From contig ONGE01000005.1 of NCBI GenBank assembly GCA_900317325.1, forward strand, positions 62,001 to 126,000: a stretch of DNA of 64,000 nt, in the 5' to 3' direction. The notes below the pieces were generated by a model. It searched no databases, was not told the origin of the DNA, and worked only from the letters and a program-made list of their open reading frames with translations. Positions 29,851 to 37,684 of this stretch are shown piece by piece; the first letter of the stretch is position 1, and each line of letters starts with the position of its first letter. The stretch comes from an uncultured Prevotellaceae bacterium. GTDB lineage: Bacteria > Bacteroidota > Bacteroidia > Bacteroidales > Muribaculaceae. Position numbers and translations under genes: made by a program.

Positions 29851-29858
29851 TACCTTTG
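29851..29858 (+). promoter_or_regulatory. -7 box upstream of the deiminase gene
   Basis: TACCTTTG fits TAnnTTTG and is 46 bases before the start codon. No good -33 TTTG is visible. Confidence 0.5.
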
Positions 29859-29903
29859 CACAAGATTTAAATCATTTTTAGCTCTAATTAACTCATAACT
29901 ACT

Positions 29904-31526
29904 ATGAAAAGAAAAAGAACATTTTTCGCTTTAGTCATGTTAGCTTCTTTGATGTCGACAATGGGTTGCATGAACGCCCAAGCACAGACACGTGAAGCGC
30001 CCGATTGGAGAAAACTCCACTACCTGTCCGAAGAAGAAATGCGAACCACTTTGAGGGCCAGCAACTTCACGGAGACGCCTGCCCCAACCGAAGCACCCCG
30101 CTTCGTGGCAGAGTTTGAGCCCATGCAGGGCGTGATGATTCGCTATCCGCTGGGCATACCGGTTTCCTTGGTTAAATCGTTGGCCGAGAATTGCCAGGTT
30201 TATTGCATCGTGACGCAGAGCCAACAGTCAAGCGCTCGGTCGAGCTTCAACAGCGCAGGGGTGAACATGAATCGTGTCACCTTTGTGATCGCGAGCTCAG
30301 ATTCCTACTGGGTGCGCGATTACGGCCCCTGGTATATCTTTGCCGGCAAGACTCCTGCCATCGTCGACAACGTGTATAATCGTCCCAGGCAGAACGACGA
30401 TGCGATACCCTCAGCTTTTGCCACGTTCTGGGACATCCCCATGTATGGCATGAACCTGAAGCACACTGGTGGCAACATGATGGAGGATGGACGCGGCCAC
30501 GCCGTTAGCGACGTTTTGGTCCTTAACGAGAACAACAATGATGAGGACGACGTGCGCAAGAAGATGCTTGACTACCTCGGCATCGACAACTACCACATCA
30601 CCATCGATCCGCAGAACGACTACATCGCTCATGTCGACTGCTGGGGAAAATACCTGGCACCGGATAAAATCCTGATCGCGAAACTGCCGCAGTCCGACAG
30701 CAGATATGAGGACTATGAGGAAGTGGCCAACTATTTCGCCACAACCAACTGCTGCTGGGGCTATCCCTATAAGGTGTACCGCGTCGAAGAGCCTGGTGGC
30801 AGCATCGTTGCTCCCTATACCAACAGCCTTATCCTCAACAAGACCGTCTACGTGCCGATGGGCAGCAACAGCACTTACAACGAACGCGCACTCCAGGTCT
30901 ACAGAGACGCCATGCCCGGCTATGAGGTGGTGGGCGTGACCAACACATCCTCCAGTATCAAGTGGCTCAATACCGATGCCCTGCACTGCCGCACGCGTGG
31001 CGTGATGGACTTCAACATGCTGTATGTCGACCACAGGAACGTGCTCTACGGCACGCAGGAGTGTGGTGACTCCATTGCTGTCACTAGCAAGTTCATCGCC
31101 TATAGCGGAAAGCCCCTGAAACAAGACTCGCTCCTGGTTTATTACAGCATTGACAATGGCCCCTACCAGGCTGCACACATGACTGCCACAGGCAATCCCG
31201 ATGAATATGTGGGCTACATCAAGGGTTATCACAATGCTTCAGAGGTTAATTACTACGTCTTCGGTGCTGATGAGTCGGGACACCGCTATCAGCAGCCTGT
31301 GTTCGGCGAACAGGATCCCCATCACTTCACTGTCAGCATGTCCTTCCTCTTGGGCGACGTGAACAAGGATGGTAATGTGAATGTGGCCGACGTGACTACG
31401 CTGATTAATTACCTCATGGGCGCTACTGTTTCGCCGTTCAGCACCGAGGCCGCCGATATGGATGGCAACGGTGAGATCAACGTGTCGGACATCACAGCCC
31501 TGATCAATTTAGTTATGATGAATTAG
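29904..31526 (+). CDS. Secreted peptidylarginine deiminase-like protein (PPAD/agmatine deiminase family) with dockerin-like C-terminus
   Basis: This is an exported guanidino-group hydrolase, predicted to convert arginine (peptidyl or free) or agmatine-like substrates to citrulline-type products plus ammonia. Residues 1-27 form a signal peptide ending AQA. The catalytic layout follows the Porphyromonas gingivalis enzyme PPAD: D139 (WVRDYGPW), H243 and D245 (AHVDCWGKYL), N307 (PYTNSLILN) and C362 (TDALHCRTRG). R160 and R162 (YNRPRQNDD) sit where PPAD has Arg152 and Arg154, which bind the C-terminal carboxylate of peptide substrates. An Ig-like domain follows (about 395-475). The end has two dockerin-like loops (GDVNKDGNVNVADV, DMDGNGEINVSDI) in place of the PPAD sorting domain. 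The family is confident; protein citrullination activity is inferred from residues. Confidence 0.88.
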   Translation: MKRKRTFFALVMLASLMSTMGCMNAQAQTREAPDWRKLHYLSEEEMRTTLRASNFTETPAPTEAPRFVAEFEPMQGVMIRYPLGIPVSLVKSLAENCQVYCIVTQSQQSSARSSFNSAGVNMNRVTFVIASSDSYWVRDYGPWYIFAGKTPAIVDNVYNRPRQNDDAIPSAFATFWDIPMYGMNLKHTGGNMMEDGRGHAVSDVLVLNENNNDEDDVRKKMLDYLGIDNYHITIDPQNDYIAHVDCWGKYLAPDKILIAKLPQSDSRYEDYEEVANYFATTNCCWGYPYKVYRVEEPGGSIVAPYTNSLILNKTVYVPMGSNSTYNERALQVYRDAMPGYEVVGVTNTSSSIKWLNTDALHCRTRGVMDFNMLYVDHRNVLYGTQECGDSIAVTSKFIAYSGKPLKQDSLLVYYSIDNGPYQAAHMTATGNPDEYVGYIKGYHNASEVNYYVFGADESGHRYQQPVFGEQDPHHFTVSMSFLLGDVNKDGNVNVADVTTLINYLMGATVSPFSTEAADMDGNGEINVSDITALINLVMMN

Positions 31527-31609
31527 TCATGCCGAAGAGGCTGTTATTGATTGTCTTTCATTAGCGTCTGCTAAGGACCAACAGCAATAATCAACCTATC
31601 AACAATATA

Positions 31610-31644
31610 AACTGTGCCGAGAGCCATCAGCCCCCGGCATAGTT
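31610..31644. terminator. Bidirectional terminator between convergent genes
   Basis: The stem aactgtgccg / cggcatagtt (one wobble pair) is followed by a T-rich run. It lies between the deiminase gene and the converging metallophosphoesterase gene. Confidence 0.7.
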
Positions 31645-31661
31645 TTTCTTTTATTTTAGGT

Positions 31662-33521
31662 TTATTCACAGTTAGCGACGTTCCACTTCCCGATGCTGAA
31701 GATGGTGCCCTCGATCAGGGAGCAGTAGATGTCGCCGTTGTTATCGACTTCAAAACCGTTGAACTCGCTGCTGCCCAGCTTGGAGGTGAATACCAGCTGA
31801 TGGGTCGCGGCATCGACAACCGCCAGCATGCCGCGTCGTGAACCGCAATAGATGAAACCGTCATGCTCCAGCACGATACAGGGAGCGTGCTCGTAGCCGA
31901 AGCCCAAATCGACCTTCCACAACAATTCGTATTGGTCTCCGGTGCTCATGGCTACCAGTTCGCCATCCATGGTCTTGGCATAAGCAACCTTGCCGTCGGC
32001 ACTGCGGCCCAGGCTCTCGCGCACCTTGTTCTCGTTCTTTTCGCGCCAGAGTTCAACACCGCTCTTGCGGTCAACAGCCGTTGAGAAACGGTCGGGTGCT
32101 ACGATGACGACATGGTCGGGAGTGAGAACGGGAACGACATTGCCGGGGCTATAGAGGTTGACATTCTTGCCGTTGTTCCACTGCCATTGCAAGGCACCGG
32201 TGCGGCGGTCCAGCGAGCGCAGGTAGGTGTCCCAAGCCCCGAAGACAACATCCTTGCCATCAACTACAGGCGCTGCCTGGCAATAGTTATTGATGTTATC
32301 ATATTGCCACAAGAGGCGATGGCGCTTCACGTCCCATGCCTGGAAGGTCTTGTAGCCGCCTTGATAGAGGATGCCGTCACTCACCACGCCGTCGGCAACG
32401 TATGGACCATCGGCATTGTATTGCCACTTGGCCTTGCCTGTCTTTTTGTCTAACCACACAAGGCGCTTGTCACTGGTGGGCAAAACCACATATTTGTCGC
32501 TCACGGCAGGGCGCGAGAAGAGCATGGCATCGGTCTTGTACTGCCAGCACAGTTCACCCGTCTGCTTGTCAACAGCCTTGCAGTAACCAAGCGAATTACC
32601 GAAATACAGATTCTTCTCGTCAACACCCACGCGGGTAAAGATGGAGGCATTGTCCGCCAGCACACGCTTGATTCTGAACTTCAGGCGCTGCTGATACTCA
32701 TATTCTGCCCTAAAGGCGTTTTCAGGCAATTGGGGCGTGTAATAGTCCAAATTGATGTGGTAGGCATACATCTGTTCTATATCCTTGCCAATCACCTTAT
32801 TATATATATAGATCCATTGGCGGTCCAGATCGATGTTCATCAACGTGTAGCCGTAGTTGCCGTTGCCCATGTCAAGCGCGCGCACCATCAGACCGTTGAT
32901 GCCGTCGGTCTCGTACAGGCGCCAACTGTGATAATGGCCGCACTGGTGGGTGATGATAGGATACTTCTTGAGGATGTCGACATAGGCGCGGTAATTGTCC
33001 AAGTCGTCAAGGATGGGATAATGGTTCACGCTCAGTACACGCATGCCCGGCTTGACCATCACGTTCAGGGTGCTGTCGAGCCACAGCAAATCTTCCTGCT
33101 TGATGTGGCCGTCGCCCATTTTCATGAACGGGCCGCAGTTCATGCCCACGACCACCAAATCATCGACCGTGAAGACAAAGCGGTCACTCCCCCACAAGTC
33201 GTTGAAGGTTTTGCAGGCACTCTGGCTCCAGTTGTTCTCGTGGTTGCCCGGGATGACATACAACGGGTGTGTGATACCGTCAAGAATGCTCTTGACATTA
33301 CGCAACTGCTCGTCGCTACCCTCGTTGGTGAGGTCACCCGTCATCATCACGGCATCCACATCGGTGGCGTTGATTTCCTCAACTGCCTCTCGCAGTTTGC
33401 CCTCGTTAGCATTGCCCGGAGTCACGTGCACATCACTCAGGATGGCTAGCCTGACCACCCCACCCTGCATGGCAAACACGACCACCGCCGCTGCCATCAA
33501 CAAAAACAACAATCGTTTCAT
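31662..33521 (-). CDS. Metallophosphoesterase fused to a PQQ-type beta-propeller
   Basis: This is a 619-aa exported or membrane-anchored protein with a hydrophobic N-terminus (residues 4-19). Residues 22-235 are a calcineurin-like phosphoesterase with the full metal motif set: SDVHV (29-33), GDLTNEG, GNHENNW, NHYP and GHYHSW. From about 275 to 615 a beta-propeller of PQQ/WD40-like blades repeats phrases such as DKQTGELCWQYKT, DKKTGKAKWQY and DRRTGALQWQW, which are quinoprotein-type tryptophan docking repeats. Both halves are intact. The substrate is unknown; nucleotides, phospholipid headgroups or glycan phosphates are all possible for this fold. The promoter is at 33548-33578, divergent from the permease gene. 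Confidence 0.88.
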   Translation of the reverse strand: MKRLLFLLMAAAVVVFAMQGGVVRLAILSDVHVTPGNANEGKLREAVEEINATDVDAVMMTGDLTNEGSDEQLRNVKSILDGITHPLYVIPGNHENNWSQSACKTFNDLWGSDRFVFTVDDLVVVGMNCGPFMKMGDGHIKQEDLLWLDSTLNVMVKPGMRVLSVNHYPILDDLDNYRAYVDILKKYPIITHQCGHYHSWRLYETDGINGLMVRALDMGNGNYGYTLMNIDLDRQWIYIYNKVIGKDIEQMYAYHINLDYYTPQLPENAFRAEYEYQQRLKFRIKRVLADNASIFTRVGVDEKNLYFGNSLGYCKAVDKQTGELCWQYKTDAMLFSRPAVSDKYVVLPTSDKRLVWLDKKTGKAKWQYNADGPYVADGVVSDGILYQGGYKTFQAWDVKRHRLLWQYDNINNYCQAAPVVDGKDVVFGAWDTYLRSLDRRTGALQWQWNNGKNVNLYSPGNVVPVLTPDHVVIVAPDRFSTAVDRKSGVELWREKNENKVRESLGRSADGKVAYAKTMDGELVAMSTGDQYELLWKVDLGFGYEHAPCIVLEHDGFIYCGSRRGMLAVVDAATHQLVFTSKLGSSEFNGFEVDNNGDIYCSLIEGTIFSIGKWNVANCE

Positions 33522-33547
33522 ATCGCTTGATTTTGAATTTATGACTA

Positions 33548-33578
33548 CAAAGATAGGTCAAAAACTCGCAACTGACAA
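33548..33578 (-). promoter_or_regulatory. Promoter for the metallophosphoesterase gene
   Basis: On the minus strand, TTG (33578-33576), a 20-base spacer and TATCTTTG (33555-33548), 27 bases before the start. Confidence 0.75.
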
Positions 33579-33619
33579 CTGAGAACTTACAACTTTTTTT
33601 ACTACTTTTGCACCCAGGA

Positions 33620-34873
33620 ATGAATCACGAATTGTACATAGCACGGCGCATGACATTGAAAGGTGAGCGGCAGAAAGGCTCACCCAGCTTGACGGTCGCC
33701 CTTGTGGGTATTGTGCTGGCCGTGGTCGTGATGATTCTTTCAATCGCCATTGTCATGGGTTTCAAGGGCGAGATTACAGGGAAAATCATGCATCTTGATG
33801 CGCATTTGCGGGTGACCAATGCAGCCCTGGGCATCGATGACAACTATGCGACCGTCAACGGGCGCGAGGTGCGCGAGGCCATCGCTGCCGATGACACCTT
33901 TGCTCCACTGATCGAGAGCATCAGCCTGATTGCCGACAAGAGCGCCATCCTCAAGACCGACGACGATTTCATGGGCATCATCATGCGCGGTGTTGACAGC
34001 GGCTATGACTGGCGCTTCCTCAACAGCAACATGATTGAAGGCACCGAGCCCGTCGTGAGCGACACCGCCTCGTCGAACCAGATAGCGATTTCCAAGACTG
34101 TGGCCGACCGATTGCGTCTTCATGCCGGTGACAAGGTGATGACCTATTTCATCGACGACAAGATCAAAGTGAGGAATCTGGAGATTGCTGGTGTGTTCGA
34201 GACCGACCTTGAGGCCTTTGATGCGGCCTATATCGTGGGTGGCATCGGCATCGTCCAGGGTGTGAACGGATGGCATGGCGACACCGGTACCCAAGTGGCC
34301 ATCAACATGAAGGATACTCGCAACCTGGAAGCCGACAGCTATCAGCTGTATTCCCTGCTTGCCGAGAACACCGTGCAGCGCGAGAGCAAGAATTTGTTCT
34401 ATGTCACGACCACCGAGCAAAACAACATCCCCTTCTTCGCATGGTTGCAGATGCTCGACATGAATGTGGTCATCATCTTGACGCTGATGATGATTGTGGC
34501 AGCCTTCACGCTCATCTCGGCCATGCTGATGATTGTGCTCGAGCGCATCCGCATCATCGGTAACTTCAAGGCCATGGGCGCCACTAACGGGTCCATCCGC
34601 CGCATCTTCATTTATCTGACTGGCAAACTTATCCTCAAGGCGCTCCTCATCGGCAACATCATCGGCATCGGTTTGTGCCTGTTGCAGAAGTATGGCCATG
34701 TCGTGCGTCTTGATCCGAGTTCCTACTACATGCCCTATGTGCCCATCTACCTGAGTCTGCCGGCGCTGATCATGCTCAATATCGGCATCATCATCGTCTC
34801 TTACCTCACCCTGCTGGGCGCCAGCCACATCATCTCGACCATCAAGCCCTCGGCCACCATGCGCTTCGAGTAA
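33620..34873 (+). CDS. ABC transporter permease of the LolC/LolE-FtsX type
   Basis: This is an inner-membrane permease of the type that extracts lipoproteins towards the outer membrane (LolCDE) or does related mechanotransmission. The layout is one N-terminal membrane helix (about residues 25-50), a periplasmic MacB-like domain (about 55-265), and three C-terminal helices (about 272-300, 330-350 and 375-400) with FtsX-type sequence including LERIRIIGNFKAMGATNGSI. The 417-aa length fits LolC/LolE. The ATG at 33620 is chosen over a TTG at 33608, which overlaps a possible -7 box (TACTTTTG, 33603-33610). The partner ATPase is not in the window. LolC and LolE cannot be separated by sequence here. 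Confidence 0.85.
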   Translation: MNHELYIARRMTLKGERQKGSPSLTVALVGIVLAVVVMILSIAIVMGFKGEITGKIMHLDAHLRVTNAALGIDDNYATVNGREVREAIAADDTFAPLIESISLIADKSAILKTDDDFMGIIMRGVDSGYDWRFLNSNMIEGTEPVVSDTASSNQIAISKTVADRLRLHAGDKVMTYFIDDKIKVRNLEIAGVFETDLEAFDAAYIVGGIGIVQGVNGWHGDTGTQVAINMKDTRNLEADSYQLYSLLAENTVQRESKNLFYVTTTEQNNIPFFAWLQMLDMNVVIILTLMMIVAAFTLISAMLMIVLERIRIIGNFKAMGATNGSIRRIFIYLTGKLILKALLIGNIIGIGLCLLQKYGHVVRLDPSSYYMPYVPIYLSLPALIMLNIGIIIVSYLTLLGASHIISTIKPSATMRFE

Positions 34874-34963
34874 CTGCTGTTCATCATCTGGATCCCAATA
34901 ATGCTGATTCCAACTTAATAATGAATACTCAAAACAAGTAACTAAAACTAAAACCCAAAAGAT

Positions 34964-36427
34964 ATGAAAAATAGCCAAATGAATCTGAAAGAAGAAGCAG
35001 CCCGTTGTCTGCTGTGTGAAAATGCGCCTTGTAGCCGTGCCTGCGGCAAGGGAGATGTGGCCAGAGCCATCCGTGCCGTGCGTTTCGGCAATGAAGCCAT
35101 TGCCCGCCAATGGCTTGCAGGGTGTGATGACAGCGACCTGGAAAAGGCCGAGCAGGCGTGCATCCACTACGACCGCCCCATCCGCATCCGCGAGATGGTG
35201 AACCAGTTGCCCGAGGCGGTTCACGCCGACCTGCCGAGCCTGGCCATAGACTTTTGCGGAATACCCTGCGAGAATCCGTTCTTCCTTGCCTCCTCCTCAA
35301 TATGCACCAACTATGAGATGGTTGCACGCGCCTTTGATGCAGGTTGGGCGGGCGTCTTCTACAAGACCATCTGTCTGGATGACATCAACGAGGTGTCTCC
35401 CCGATTTGACGTCTTGCACCGCGAGGGCGACAAGGGTGACTTCAACGCCCTGCGCAACATGGAACAGTTGAGCGAGAACCCAGCCGAAGTCGATTTTGAC
35501 ATCCTGCACCGCCTCAAGCAGAATTACCCCGACAAGATTGTGGTGGCCTCCATCATGGGCTCTACCGAGGAGCAATGGATTGAACTGGCCAAAATGGCAG
35601 AAGCAGCCGGAGTGGATGCCGTGGAGCTGAATTTCTCATGTCCACAGATGCGACTGACAGGTATGGGCAGCGATGTAGGCCAGGACCCCGAGCTGGTTAC
35701 TTTCTACACAGCCTATGTGAAGCATGCCGTCTCGATTCCCGTGATTCCAAAGATGACACCCAATATCACTTTGATGAGCAATCCCGCCATGGGGGCCTAC
35801 TTCGCCGGTGCCGATGCCATCAGCGCCATCAACACCATCAAGAGCGTGACCATGGACGAGCGTGCCGAGGTATCGGGCCAGTGGACTGTCTCAGGCCTCT
35901 CGGGACGCGCTGTCAAACCCATCGCCCTGCGCTTCATTCTCGAGATGGCCAAGAACCCCGTGATGAACAACCTGAAATTGAGCGGTATCGGCGGCATTGA
36001 AACCTGGCGAGACGCGCTTGAGTTCATCCAACTGGGCTGCAGCAACCTGCAGGTGTGCACCGCTGTGATGCAATACGGTTATCGCATCATCGATGACCTG
36101 AAGTTGGGTCTTCAGCACTACATGGCTAGCCGAGGCATTACCAAACTCTCCACCCTGGTGGGAGAGCGGCTTCCCAGCTTTGTTACGCCCAACGACCTGG
36201 ACCGCGATACTGTAGTCTTCCCCATCTTCGACACCGACAAATGCATCGGCTGTGGCAGGTGCTATGTTTCTTGTATGGACGGTGGACACCAGGCCATCAC
36301 CTTCGGCGATGACCGCAAGCCCCATCTCGTGGGCACCAAGTGTGTGGGCTGCCACCTGTGCCGCCTCGTCTGCCCCACCGGTGCTATCGGCGTCTCTAAA
36401 CGCGTCCCCAAGCGCAAAGCGAAATAA
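34964..36427 (+). CDS. preA: Dihydropyrimidine dehydrogenase subunit PreA with N-terminal Fe-S extension
   Basis: This is the FMN- and Fe-S-containing half of NAD(P)-dependent dihydropyrimidine dehydrogenase, which reduces uracil and thymine (pyrimidine breakdown). Residues 95-400 form a DHOD-like barrel with ELNFSCPQMRLTGMGSDVGQ. Residues 410-475 carry two 4Fe-4S clusters (CIGCGRCYVSC and CVGCHLCRLVC). Residues 1-75 are an added Cys-rich piece (ARCLLCENAPCSRACGKGD) like the N-terminal Fe-S domain normally found on PreT, GltD or animal DPD. That makes the protein 487 aa against roughly 410 for E. coli PreA. No preT lies next to it; the closest PreT-like protein in the window is the GltA/NfnB-type flavoprotein at 39854. 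Confidence 0.9.
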   Translation: MKNSQMNLKEEAARCLLCENAPCSRACGKGDVARAIRAVRFGNEAIARQWLAGCDDSDLEKAEQACIHYDRPIRIREMVNQLPEAVHADLPSLAIDFCGIPCENPFFLASSSICTNYEMVARAFDAGWAGVFYKTICLDDINEVSPRFDVLHREGDKGDFNALRNMEQLSENPAEVDFDILHRLKQNYPDKIVVASIMGSTEEQWIELAKMAEAAGVDAVELNFSCPQMRLTGMGSDVGQDPELVTFYTAYVKHAVSIPVIPKMTPNITLMSNPAMGAYFAGADAISAINTIKSVTMDERAEVSGQWTVSGLSGRAVKPIALRFILEMAKNPVMNNLKLSGIGGIETWRDALEFIQLGCSNLQVCTAVMQYGYRIIDDLKLGLQHYMASRGITKLSTLVGERLPSFVTPNDLDRDTVVFPIFDTDKCIGCGRCYVSCMDGGHQAITFGDDRKPHLVGTKCVGCHLCRLVCPTGAIGVSKRVPKRKAK

Positions 36428-36456
36428 CGAGGTCCTTTTAAAGACAAGGTCAACAC

Positions 36457-36608
36457 TCCACGCTAAGTCGCTAAGACGCGAAATATATGCTTTACAGCGA
36501 TTACGTTTCATTGAGGTGATAATAGTCTTAATGAAAATAATTATTGAGCGATAACTGGCGTTATGCAATTGAATAATAACCGCTTAGCGACTTCGCGACT
36601 TGGCGTGA
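36457..36608. repeat. Imperfect inverted repeat, about 28-bp arms
   Basis: The left arm 36457-36484 (cacgctaagtcgctaagacg...) and right arm 36581-36608 (...cgacttcgcgacttggcgtg) are reverse complements with about five mismatches, around a roughly 96-base AT-rich centre. The layout is that of a small non-autonomous element. No target-site duplication is obvious. Confidence 0.65.
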
Positions 36609-36665
36609 GGCAATAACCGTGAAAGGCATCAAAGAAAAATTTTTGAAAAAAAGTTGGAATTTTTC

Positions 36666-36695
36666 TTGGTGGTAACAAAAAAAGCAGTACCTTTG
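36666..36695 (+). promoter_or_regulatory. Promoter for tRNA-Gln
   Basis: TTG (36666-36668), a 19-base spacer and TACCTTTG (36688-36695), ending 17 bases before the mature tRNA start. This is a near-ideal Bacteroidetes promoter. Confidence 0.85.
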
Positions 36696-36712
36696 CAGTC
36701 GCAATTAGGAAT

Positions 36713-36783
36713 TGTCCTGTGGTGTAATGGTAGCACATCGGATTCTGGTTCCGCTTGCGAGGGTTCGAATCCTTCCAGGACAA
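36713..36783 (+). tRNA. tRNA-Gln (anticodon CTG)
   Basis: The acceptor arms TGTCCTG and CAGGACA pair perfectly. The T-arm contains GGTTCGAATCC. The anticodon loop TTCTGGT places CTG at 36745-36747, which reads CAG (Gln). The 3' CCA is not encoded. A consensus promoter precedes it and a hairpin terminator follows. Confidence 0.95.
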
Positions 36784-36788
36784 CAAGC

Positions 36789-36817
36789 AAAAGTGACCCT
36801 TCAACAAGGTCACTTTT
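36789..36817 (+). terminator. Terminator after tRNA-Gln
   Basis: The perfect stem aaaagtgacc / ggtcactttt has a 9-base loop and ends in T. It lies 6 bases after the tRNA. Confidence 0.85.
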
Positions 36818-36865
36818 TGTGTAAAAACTTTAACAACAATAATTAAAAATTTAAACTGTTTTATT

Positions 36866-37447
36866 ATGGCAACAAAGATCAGATTGCAGCGCCACGGTCA
36901 CAAGGACTATGCGTTCTATCCCATTGTTATTGCCGATAGCAGGGCACCACGAGATGGTAGATTTATTGAGAGGATTGGTTCTTATAACCCCAACACTAAT
37001 CCTGCTACCATCAGTTTGAATTTCGAACGTGCACTCTATTGGGTAAACGTAGGTGCAATTCCCACCGACACTGTACGCAACATTCTCTCTCGCGAGGGTG
37101 TGATGCTGATGAAGCACCTCCAGGGCGGCGTCAAGAAGGGCGCTTTCACCGAGGAAGAGGCTCAGAAGCGTTTCGAGGCCTGGAAGGCCGAGAAGCAGGC
37201 TAAGCTCGACGCTATCCGCAACAAGGAGCGCGACGACAAGAAGGCTGCCAGCAAGAAAGCCATCGCCGAGGAGACCAAGAAGAACGAGGCCAAGGCCGAG
37301 GCCGTAGCCAAGAAGAAAGCCGAGATCGCTGCCGCTAAGGCTGCTGAGGAGGCTGAGGCTGCCAAGGCTGCTCAGGAAGCTACTGCTGCCGAGGCTCCCG
37401 CCGAGGAAGCACCTGCCGCTGAAGAGGCTCCCGCCGCTGAGGCATAA
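36866..37447 (+). CDS. rpsP: 30S ribosomal protein S16 with long Ala/Lys/Glu-rich tail
   Basis: This is a small-subunit ribosomal protein needed for 30S assembly. The S16 core is residues 1-80 ([20 protein letters not shown], then [14 protein letters not shown] and [14 protein letters not shown]). The remaining residues, to 193, form a highly charged helical extension that changes from Lys/Glu-rich ([20 protein letters not shown]) to Ala/Glu/Pro-rich ([18 protein letters not shown]). S16 is about 80-90 aa in E. coli. Long tails are common in Bacteroidetes members, so this is not truncation or fusion. It is unusual in standing apart from rimM and trmD. A terminator follows at 37481-37516. Confidence 0.96.
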   Translation: MATKIRLQRHGHKDYAFYPIVIADSRAPRDGRFIERIGSYNPNTNPATISLNFERALYWVNVGAIPTDTVRNILSREGVMLMKHLQGGVKKGAFTEEEAQKRFEAWKAEKQAKLDAIRNKERDDKKAASKKAIAEETKKNEAKAEAVAKKKAEIAAAKAAEEAEAAKAAQEATAAEAPAEEAPAAEEAPAAEA

Positions 37448-37480
37448 GAAGAACCCCGTTCTTTTTACAATTCATCAAGC

Positions 37481-37516
37481 CACTGGCTCCCGACCCGCTT
37501 GGGTTGAGGGCCAGTG
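37481..37516 (+). terminator. Terminator after rpsP
   Basis: The stem cactggc / gccagtg encloses a second pairing (ccgaccc with gggttg) and is followed by c and a T7 run. Confidence 0.8.
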
Positions 37517-37606
37517 CTTTTTTTACTGCAGTGTACATATAACAAGACGAGAATCGGCGTTACGGTCAACAATGCGAAATAAAAATTGAAAAAAGTGTTG
37601 TTTCAT

Positions 37607-37637
37607 TTTGTTCTCTCCTTGACTTGCAGTAATTTTG
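37607..37637 (+). promoter_or_regulatory. Promoter for the flavodiiron protein gene
   Basis: TTTG (37607-37610), a 19-base spacer and TAATTTTG (37630-37637), 47 bases before the start. This is an exact match to the Bacteroidetes consensus. Confidence 0.85.
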
Positions 37638-37684
37638 CAAATTGTTTTGAACACAACTGTTAACCGACTAATAATAGACAAAAA

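Larger units (their letters stand above)
29593..29903. other. Intergenic region with hairpin, REP-like palindrome and promoter
   Basis: This 311-base gap carries a 10-bp hairpin, one degenerate GAGACGC palindrome and a -7 box (TACCTTTG, 29851-29858). No coding frame is supported. Confidence 0.65.
36428..36712. other. Intergenic region between preA and tRNA-Gln
   Basis: This 285-base gap holds the inverted-repeat element and the tRNA promoter. No coding frame is supported. Confidence 0.6.
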
